Assembly: GCA_047495785.1 (NCBI GenBank)
Contig: JBLDXI010000029.1
Span: 372,001-436,000, forward strand
Source of the DNA: Lepidodermella squamata
Taxonomy: Eukaryota; Gastrotricha
Direction: 5' to 3'
Length of the DNA: 64,000 nt
The first letter of the stretch is position 1. Each line of letters opens with the position of its first letter. A model generated the notes under the pieces. It had not been told where the DNA came from, ran no database searches, and was given only the letters and a program-made list of their open reading frames with translations. Shown here piece after piece: positions 55,101 to 64,000 of the stretch. The position numbers and the translations under genes are program-made.

Positions 55101-58100
55101 CAGCCACGTTGAGCGCGTACTGTTCGACCGAACCGGTGGCGCCCGCCGCCGAGGCAGCCGTAGAGGCCGGCGATGTGGCCTGGTCGCCGCTGGGCAGCGC
55201 CGGGTTCGTGTAGTCCATCGACTTCTCGTTGTTGAAGCGGATGTTGAGCGCCTGCAGCTTCGAGAAGTCGATGCGCAGCGTGTCACAGCCGCTGAACACG
55301 TTCTGGCCGTCGAGGAACATCTTAGCCGTTAGCGCAGATATCGGATCGCCCATTTGAATCAACGCTTGGAAAGTGTCTGAAAAAAATAATACGAAAAATT
55401 ATTTATTACGATAAACATTAATTGGAACATCGAAATAATCGACGAGAAAATTCGGTAAAAAACTGAAGAACGGTAAAATTAAGCTCAAATTTAACAATTC
55501 AGCGGCCAAATTCTCTCAGATCTGATATTGAAAACTGAGAATCGCGAAATTAAAGAGAAAATTTGATAAACAAAATCGAAATTGAGAAGGCTGAAATTTG
55601 CTGAAGCGTTTGAAAATTTGAATTTGAATTTTTCAAATAATTCGACATTTAAATTTTTTAGAATTTTGCGAATTTCGCTGCGAGACTAGAAAATGTGAAA
55701 TTTCGAAATTAAAAAAACTCACTGTTTTTGGTGAAGATGACGATTTTGAGGACAGGGCCGTATTTCGAGAAAATGGACCGTAGAATTTCAATCGAAACCG
55801 GATACACGTAGTTCTCGATGATGACTCGGAGAACGCACTTGACCGAGTCCTCGGACGGGCCGCTCTTGATGGCCTGCGTCGCCCGCAGCGCCGCCTGCCC
55901 GGCCGGGTTGTTGTCGGTGCGCAACTCGCGGTGGTTCGAAAACTGGATGAACACCGGCTGGCCGCGAATCAGCGCCTGTTTCGGGTTCGACGCGTAGTAG
56001 TCGACGCAGCGCCGCGCCGCCTCCTCGTCCGGCATCTCGAGGAACGCCTGGTGGCCCTTCTTGTTGAGCAGCACGTTGCTGGGCACGCCGAACGGCAGGC
56101 CGAGGTAGATGACTTCGGACTCGCTCGCCTCGGATGGCACGTTGCGGAAGTGCAGCACCTTCGACGGCGTGTTCGACGTGGCGGCGGAGATGGGCGAGGG
56201 CGACACGGAGCCGTCGAGGCGCACCTTCTTCGCGTCCGAGTCGCCGTTCGTCTGCTGCGTGGGCGAGCACGACGCCATGCTGCTGTTCGTCGACGAGCCG
56301 TTGTTTGCGGCTATCATGACGCTGGAATCGGCCTGTTTCAGGTACAGTTGCTGCTGCTGCTGCTGCTGTTGCAGGGCGAGGGCGAGGTAAGGATTGTCCG
56401 ACAACTGTAACACAGCTGCTTGGCCACTGTTCGGCTGCTGCTGCTGCTGCTGTAGGGTAGAGGGTGGCGAACAGATTTCTCTATAAGGTCGCTGCAAGGA
56501 ATAAACAGAAAAAATCAACAGATGAGCAAATAAATTTCATTAGAATAAGAGCGGTAATAACGCGCAAGATTTACTCAGCTGATTTACTGCGAAAAGCGTA
56601 ATTTCACGAAATTTCGAAATATGGGGATTTTTTAGACGCCGGATATTGCGAATGCCCACACGAAATAATAACCAAGGCTTATTGATGTGATTGGAATTTA
56701 TCCAATAGTTGAGGAAGGCATCGAGTTCACCTGAAATTTACAATTTTTCTACTATATTTAGGAATGTTCATATGATGCAGGAACGAAGAGATTCATAATT
56801 TAAAGAGTGGAATGGAAAATTTGAAGCTATGAATGCAGGATGAATTTACAGAATCAATCTGCAAATATTCAATTCCATTTCGATTTCCAAAATGTCAAGC
56901 TCCATCAATTTGGATTAATTGGATTAATCGGATTAATCCCCACGAATCGGCTTAGCTGTAGCTGCAGATTGTCCAATGAATATAATGAAAAAATACAAAA
57001 TTATCAATGGATACTGCCCGAACTCTTGTCAGCTAAATAATATACAGATTTACGGAAAATTAAGGAGGATTTCCTCTTAAATTTTCTGTTATATCCAGAT
57101 TTAGATCCTAGGAAGGGTTCAGAGGATATTGAGCTTCTGGGTAGTTTAGCGCATTAATTCTTCGCTGGCAGAAGCTGCAGAGCGAGGGAGATGTAAGAAA
57201 AGTCGAGAAAAAGCTCTAGAATAGGTGTAGCAAGTGAGTAAGTTAAAGGGCAGGTTCAGGCGCGTAAGCTCACTCGCACAGTGTAAGGTGGCGATGAGAT
57301 TAGACTCGCGCGCGCGCTCGCGCTCGCGGTAGTAAAAATTTTCACCGCCGCTGGTGCTGCCGAAGCAAATATTGAGCAGCCGCAGCAGCAGCAGCAGCAG
57401 CCGGCGATGGCGCTTAGTTAGAACACGCGCGCGCGCTGAGAGGGGTGAATCGATGATGAGTCAACAGTGTCACTTTGCCGACACTGACAACGACGGAAAA
57501 CAAGCCAATTATACCAAGTGGTGGTAGGTATAGTACTTCGTGTGCTGTGTGGTGGTGGTGGTACCTTCTATACCTACCTACCACCACATTTTTCGACGAG
57601 TAAACTGCGACGGCGACGAGTTAGAAACGCGGCGCGACACGGGAAGATTGCGGCGAGGAGCATCGCCCGGCGTTTCCTGCCTCCACTCGCAAGTGTTGCG
57701 AAAGGGCAGGTTACGTTTGCTCAGCGCCAAGAGTGCGAAGATACGGCAGATGATTCAAACACTGAGCACATAAAGGCGCGGCGGCTGAGGGGAAGTGTCT
57801 CTCGGTGTCAAGAGACAACAAAGCCCGTAAACACGCTACATACGAGAGGCAGAAGGCGCCTAAGCCGTGCAAACAACGACGCGCGTGGCCTACCTTGACC
57901 AGTCCGGACGGCGCGTTGCTAGTCGCGAAACAATCCCGCCGTTGCTGTTCCAACGCCAGGTTGACTTGCAGTCGAAGCGAGGCGCGAGGAGATGTGTGTG
58001 TATACGTGTGTGTGGGCAAAAAACTACGTCTGATGCGCTACGTCGACCGAAAAATCGCAGGTGCCAGCGGTAATTGCGTGACTGCGCGTCGCAAATTATG

Positions 58101-61100
58101 CGCGCCGATTTTTTGTTGTCGCGAAAATTTGTTATTTTTTTCGGCCAGCTAGATTCTAGCTAAACCGCGCGCGCGATAGTCTGATGATACCATCGTGTAG
58201 TATACCAGGAAATCTCAGCTCATGCATCTTGCGCGCATTAATAAATGACAATGTTTTTGCTGCGTCTTCGCCATCTATCAATCGCAAGGTGCAAGCGAGC
58301 CGCGGGATCAATTATTTAAAAACACAAACGCGCGCAAATAACCGAAGAAGCCAACCGCAAATTTCGGCATATATAAATAAATACGCTTCTCTGCCTGCCT
58401 GCCTGGTCGCGCGCGTCATTTCGCAGCACGAGGTGGCAGAAATAATCAACGGCAAATAATAAAATAGCTGAGGGAGAAACCGAGCCACCACGCCAATTTC
58501 GAGTAATAATTACGACTAACGACTACCTCGCAGTTCTGCAAGCGTCTGGTTTCCAAGTTTAATGACTTATAGGGAACACCAGTCCATCAAGAAGAACCGG
58601 CATTTTCCCAATATCTACCGAAAAATTGGACCGAATAATGGGGAAAATCCGAAAAATTAATAGATTTTCCGGTAAGATAGTGAAACATAGAAATTTCAGA
58701 AAACGTAAGCTTCTCTCATTTTCAAGGTAAAATTTTCGAAAATTCGAAATTCGGCGTTCGCATAGTTTCAATATTTACAAATTGAACAGATTTTTAGAAA
58801 AGCTGGATTTAACAGAAAATTGGCGAAAAATACAGTACAGAGTGTGATGATGAACAAGTGAAACCGAGCGGTTTCTTTTTACTGTAGCCATAGCAGTTTG
58901 GTAGATTGGTGCACATGAGCAGAAAACGGAGTTTTGTAGCAAGGCTAATTTATTGCTGAACAAATACGTAGCTTAGTCGCAATTCAGTTTGTTTGCATGT
59001 GTGCAAACTCGCAAAAGAGCCGTCGCAAACGCTGTTTGCTGTAGCAGCCGATGCACAAAAAAAGCGACGACGCGCGTGCACGAAACTGCAACAAAAGCTG
59101 GTATATATATATATATACTTACATCAGACTGGTCGGAATTGTTACAGAGAGTGACAAAGAAAAAGGCAAATACAGTGTACACATTTTGTTTCAACTGCAG
59201 CAGTGAGCAGTGAGAGAGTGAGTGTAACGAGTAAGTTTCAAACACAGCCAAGTAAGTGCTCGGCGAAAGCAGCTCGTGAAATAAATGAACAGTGTGTCCA
59301 GTTTGAAGAGATGATGCACGGCCAAACAAGTTTTGCGAACGCTTCAACCGCGTGACCGATTCAACAGGTGTAAGACGTTTCAGTTGATAAGGCCACAGCG
59401 AGAGATAGAAAAAAAGAAACTCGAAAAGTGGTGCTAGTTGAGGCCGACCCGCCTCACGCAAAAATAATCCTCATATGCCCATTTCGCTAATTTGTGTATT
59501 TCTCAACGCATGACAGGGCGCAAAACCGTTGTTTTAGTGCCAACCAAAGCCTTTAACAAATTTGTTGAATAAGTAATTCCTCGAGTTTTGAAATGTAGCC
59601 GAATTGAATAAAACCAACTTTTTATACGAATTTTTTGAAATGTAAAATTCTTCCTAGGAGTTTATAATTGAACAAAATTGAAATAGCCTCTCGAAAGCCT
59701 CTAATACCCCAAAAATAATATATGCTTGTTTTTATCAATTTATAAGAGCCCAATAATCGATCTAGCATTTTGGCAGCTAACAAAAAGGTTCAATTTGAAA
59801 GCAAATTTCGAAACAGCGGAAAAATTATGAAAAAATGTGCACTGAACAACATCAAAACAACCGGAATTTTGGAGTTGATGATACTTCAAAAAATATTAGA
59901 AAAAAATTGTAGTGAAAAATGCTGGAGTTTTCAGTGGAAAGAACAGTAGTGTGGGCGGTGATTTTCCAGTCCCAGCACCGGCTCATGACCGGTTTGTGGC
60001 AGGTGTTCAAATAATGAGGAGGCGAGCAATTTTTTTCTCGACAAAATCAGCGGTGGCTAACCAAACTTGTCAAGATTCTATCTCTCGTTTTTTTCGGCGA
60101 AATGATGGCGTGTAAAAGCTTTCGTTGGCACGTGTTCTTTGTTGACATGATGAGAAGAGATAAGATGAGATGAGAGCGAGAGAGAGATAGAGAGAGATGA
60201 AAATCAAAAGGCAAGCAGGTGTTGTATCAAGTCGGCTTACGTTGATGCTTCAACAGGTGAGGCTATTACGGCAACAACAATAACATCATAATATAACTAC
60301 GACGATGATAATGATGATGATGACGACGATGACGAAGAATGAAAAATATTAACTAATTTTCAAAGACTTAATTGACCCTCGTGAGTGCTAATACATGATA
60401 CAAGTACTGTTTTTGCCGACTAAAACAAGCGGCGGCGAGTAGAGCCATCGTATCTCTCTCTCATCACCGGCGGTTTGACGCAGGTGAACGGGCAAAAATT
60501 AGCAGTCCCGTGGTTGTGGCAGTGCCGAGGGTGAAATTATTGCGTATATAGCACCACGCCACGGCATCGTTGCATTATTTTTACATTTTTCGCCGTACGA
60601 CGACGCGTGCTAGCGACGCATGACAAAAGTACGGTGTCTAGGCCTGTCTGCGAGCTGGAAAAATTATGATTATATTCCTCGACGGCTGCGTTATACTACC
60701 GCTCGTAGGCCACAGGTGACACTTTGAGCCGCTTTTTGCCGCCGGGCAGCTGCAAAATAACGCCGGCGCGATGATGCCTCCCGGCACTCAGTTGCAAAGC
60801 GCGACAAAAAATCTCGCCTGCGAGCTGAGAAACGACGTAAAATGCCGATAAACCAGGCCATTTAACGTTTGTATATAGAAAAGCCCGCCTTACTAAGTTC
60901 AAAATTGAATGCGCTTTCGCCAAGAACCAAATGGTTCGTTATATAATACGTTGAAAATAAATATTCTCGAGAAATACATATTTTAAGGGAATTTCAAATA
61001 ATTTCGGATTGACCTAACATTGAGCCAATGACTTCAAAATTCGAGAAAAAATTAGACCATCAAGTGCATGTTTTGCTATTTTTGCCATTACTGGCAGATT

Positions 61101-61848
61101 CAATTTTTGATATCCTACTAAAAATATATCATTTTTAAGCGATTTTATAGAACTTCAAAAATGGAGTTTTTCAATTTTACAGGAATTTCTGAAATTTTGT
61201 TAAAAATCCCCAAAAAATAATAAAAGTTCATATTACAGCGCCCTAATTATTTGAGAGTTATCCCCCGACCTAGAAGTAAAACTAAAATGTCTAGCAAAAA
61301 CTCAAATAAAACAGGGGCGCAAATGTTATATTTGGGACGGCTTACGATTTTCGACATTTTACAGTTTACCATCGTGACAAGGTCATAACCAATCTTAGCG
61401 ACAGAAATAGTACAGCGATTATTTATGGTGATTACGATATTAACTAGGGTGTTTAGTATGCAAACAAAATTTCAAAGCAAAGTGTACGCACCTTGACGCC
61501 GGCGATCGTGCTCGGGCAAGTCACGACTTGCGGCGCGCCGTACATGTTGTTCTGCAGTTGCTGCAGCAATTGCTGGTGCTGCTGCGACACGACTGGCTGC
61601 TGCGATTGCTGTTGCTGTTGCAGCAGTTGACTTAGATTCGCCGCTCCGATAGGCACGCCGTTCAGCAAAAACTGCCCGCCGACTTGCTGCTGCAACTGCG
61701 CGAGGTCGGCGGCGTTTATCAAGGTGGGCTGTTGCTGCGGCTGCTGCTGCTGTTGTTGTAGCTGCTGAAGTTGGGCTGGCGTGATGCCGGTCGCCGTTTG
61801 TTGCTGTTGCATTCCGCCGAGGAAGCGCAGCAAACTTAGGGTCTCCAT
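52156..61848 (-). CDS. PTBP: Polypyrimidine tract-binding protein (PTBP / hephaestus)
   Basis: Nine coding exons: 61848-61492, 56491-55723, 55376-55077, 54655-54485, 53989-53775, 53287-53254, 53078-52986, 52932-52777, 52592-52156; 843 aa. The first two exons encode Gln-rich and Ser/Asn-rich sequence. RRM1 follows ([40 protein letters not shown]), then RRM2 ([40 protein letters not shown]), an Ala-rich linker, RRM3 ([42 protein letters not shown]) and RRM4 ([30 protein letters not shown]). The tail is poly-Gln. It binds UC-rich RNA and represses exons in the nucleus. It is longer than vertebrate PTB because of the N-terminal Q-rich region. The start at 61848 (METLSLLRF) is the first Met of the recognisable N-terminus; further upstream exons are possible. 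Confidence 0.92.
53254..53287 (-). other. 34-nt PTB microexon (RRM3) with NMD potential
   Basis: The exon encodes [11 protein letters not shown] plus the first base of Gly. It is bounded by cttctag and gtatg. If skipped, the next exon is read in the wrong frame as GTG TCT ATG GCA ATG TCA and reaches TGA within nine codons, with two further exon junctions downstream. Vertebrate PTBP1 exon 11 is also 34 nt, lies in RRM3, and its skipping drives autoregulatory decay. Confidence 0.85.
53332..53363. repeat. (TAG)n / (CTA)n microsatellite
   Basis: About ten TAG units on the plus strand. On the transcribed strand this is a CTA-rich tract about 45 bp upstream of the 34-nt PTB microexon, within its 3' splice-site region. 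Confidence 0.9.
56492..61491 (-). other. PTB intron 1 (5 kb) with a GC-rich island
   Basis: A long intron without a recognised coding exon. 57250-58450 is distinctly GC/CG-rich (runs of CGCGCG at about 57308 and 57428, CAGCAG repeats at 57378), unlike the surrounding AT-rich DNA. It could be an alternative promoter or first exon. GA-rich and GAT microsatellites occur around 60170-60330. Open frames such as 58973-59461 minus show no domain. Confidence 0.45.
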
Positions 61849-64000
61849 TTTGCGTAGCGAGGTCGAAGAGCAGGAGTCACGATCGAATTTTTCTAATTTA
61901 CCAAACTCCTGCCTCCGATATTTTTCCACAAATATATAATACTGAGACAACAAAAATCTATCAAAAATTTAATAACGAATCAAAACGTGTTCAAAATCGA
62001 CAAAATGGGATTAATAGAGCGAAAAAATTCCGTTGAAGGGCTCAAAACGAAGAAGAAACGATTGCCCGGAATAAAGATATTCGAATTTGAATTAAATACA
62101 AAATTCAACCTTCAAAGCTTTAAACGCCTAATTTGAAAAATCCATGGGAAAACTTTCGCGATTATCCCTTAGAATGAGATGAGTAAGAATTTTTCAAGGA
62201 TTATGATGACAGTCACGATCCAAAAGGCTCTAAAAGGCAAAATTGATTCCCATGGTTTCTGAGAACGGAATGAGTTCATCAACAATTTTCAAATTCGAAA
62301 TTCATTTTTCAAGAATCTGAAAAGCGAAACCTAAAAAGCAATTATTATCAAATTTATCGTTAATTACAATCAAATTAATACAATTACCATTAGCTATGAA
62401 ATGAGGGAGAATATTATTCGAAATCAATTTGAGGCAAGGTCTTGAAATATTATATTTTCCCTTGGGTAACATGGGTTAAGGCGGATATAAATAGGGAAAT
62501 AACAATAAAAAGTAATTAGGACGAAACGAACTGAAACAAAAGACACCAGTGATTATTTACTCGAGTGACTTGAGGCCGGAAACAGGTAGAGAAAAAACGC
62601 CTGAAAATAGCTAATTAGAAAACAATTCCGATGATTAGCAACAATAGCGGGCGGTTTTTGAGGCAGCGGAAAAAATGAAGGCATGCGACTCAAGTGAGGC
62701 TTGTTGGCGGTATTTCAACAATTTTTTTGCGTTGTAATTAATACATACAAGCAAACCAGCTGCCATTATACGCAGCTAGCACTTGTAGTCAGCCGATTAA
62801 GACCACTGCAAGGCGGATCATATAAGGCAAACATACGCGTCGAGTACAATAGAAAAACGTCCCTGCGTGTGTAAAAAGACATAGGATCGGCTTTCCTGTC
62901 ATCATCATCATCATCATCGTCGTCAACCGACTGTTATATAGCAGTAATTAGCGCACTAATTTCGTAGTAGTAGTGGTATAGTAGTGGTGGTAGTTATGGC
63001 ATAAATAAAGGCGGCGGCGGGTGATCTTGCGCCTCTCACAAAACAACGCCCCTCGATTTATAAACGGGAATTAACGCGGCGAAAAGCCACCAACAACAAA
63101 GACAGCCGTGTCCCATCGAGACCGATTATAGACCGCGTACGACTACGGCAGTCGAAGTAGTATAGCAGTGACTCATCGCACCGGTTTTTGTTAGCGCGAG
63201 GCAAACACGGGTTAAGTAACACTCGCCTGGGTGTTTACGGAGCGCACACGGGGTGATAGGTCAGATTGCACGCGATTACCAGGCGAAGGGCTGGGTTAAT
63301 CTACTACTGCTGCATTCCACAACTCGAGCCGGGCCTATCTGCAGCTATCAACGCTGCTGTTGTTGATGTTGTTGATGTTTCTATTACCACTACTACTGCT
63401 ACGAGAGTGCGCTCTATTTATCATCTGATAATTAACTCTTCAGGTGCCGACGACCGGCTTCGCTGGTACGCGCCCGGGTGTCGGGTAACACTGATAACAG
63501 CCATTATGCGCCGCATTATGAACCCGCCAAAATTGTCTATTCGCGATCAAATAACGCGGTGTAATTGTATGCTAATGTAATTCGGAACGAAAATCGGCAA
63601 AAAAGGCATGGAATAAGGTCATTAAGCAATTTATTCAAAATTTGCATAAATTTGCATATTAATTTTCAAGCTTTTATAATGAATTAGCTAGATTAATTAA
63701 AATTATATCTTCGAAAAATGAAAAAATGAGAACTCGCGTCTCATTAAAAAGAACATGCGATGAATAGGTCGATAATGAAAATTATCTCAATAGGCTAAGC
63801 TAAAATTGACTCGTTAAATGGGGTTAATCATGAGCCAGTGAGCCAGTGATGTAAAATGAAAAATATTATCAAATTCAAGTGAATCAGAAAATAATTGAAA
63901 AGTAAGTTTGAAGGTGTTTACATTGTTAACAACAAAAACGCGGCGGCAGCTAACAAAAATTGTCTGAAAAGCACTTGAAATTTCTCCGAATGAATTTTAC
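61849..64000. other. Upstream flank of PTB, no gene recognised
   Basis: Contains the PTB leader or promoter side. Short trinucleotide-rich stretches (ATC, GTA, TTG) at 62900-63430 and AT-rich sequence to the end. No exon or RNA gene supported. Confidence 0.45.

Noticed and set aside
57340-57370. GCTTCGGCAGCAC on the minus strand, matching part of the U6 snRNA 5' stem
   Set aside because: Only 13 bases match; the U6 core (ACAGAGA region and downstream) is absent.
58973-59461. 162-codon minus-strand frame in PTB intron 1
   Set aside because: No domain, biased hydrophobic/Leu composition, no splice partners; consistent with chance.
60696-60923. 75-codon minus-strand frame in PTB intron 1
   Set aside because: Short, no family resemblance, no link to PTB reading phase.

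Overview
This is nuclear DNA from an invertebrate animal. Genes are split by short GT-AG introns, and intergenic and intronic DNA is AT-rich. Single-exon and multi-exon genes lie on both strands. The gene set (vitellogenin, Cu/Zn superoxide dismutases, CREB, jouberin, transportin, DEK, PTB, a class C receptor) is animal-wide. It excludes bacteria, plants and fungi but does not fix the phylum. All exon models were assembled by hand from splice signals, reading-frame continuity and family similarity. No transcript or database search was available.

Layout. 1.5-4.1 kb: two tandem secreted temptin/cysteine-rich/Kunitz proteins. 4.6-13.3 kb: an eight-exon vitellogenin. Its 1.85-kb intron 6 holds an antisense U2 snRNA gene, a compact DNA transposon encoding a CXC-type cysteine-rich protein, and an antisense tRNA-Gly(UCC). 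13.7-17.2 kb (minus): AHI1/jouberin, head-to-head with CREB (17.9-19.0 kb). 19.95-22.1 kb: a small membrane protein and complex I subunit NDUFB7. 23-28.4 kb: a cluster of an undescribed gene family. One full copy ends in a SOCS box; the others are truncated copies and an inverted relic. 28.9-30.5 kb: a Mutator-like MITE split by a nested foldback insertion. 32.8-37.1 kb (minus): transportin. 39.4-41.5 kb: two tandem secreted Cu/Zn SODs separated by a foldback MITE. 41.9-42.4 kb: an intact copy of the Mutator-like MITE. 44.0-46.5 kb: a divergent GABA-B-like class C receptor. 47.9-49.5 kb (minus): DEK, head-to-head with a membrane coiled-coil protein (50.1-50.9 kb). 52.2-61.8 kb (minus): PTB (hephaestus/PTBP) with a 34-nt RRM3 microexon.

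Most genes are independent housekeeping or signalling loci; no operon-like pathway is apparent. Local clusters arose by tandem duplication (temptin-Kunitz, SOD, SOCS-box family). The unusual material is the mobile and repetitive DNA. Several elements have target-site duplications that can be read directly, and several are built from short iterated phrases in inverted arms. The strongest hypotheses are the iteron-bearing CXC transposon wedged between two RNA genes, the SOCS-box family, and the conserved-looking PTB microexon whose skipping gives an immediate stop.
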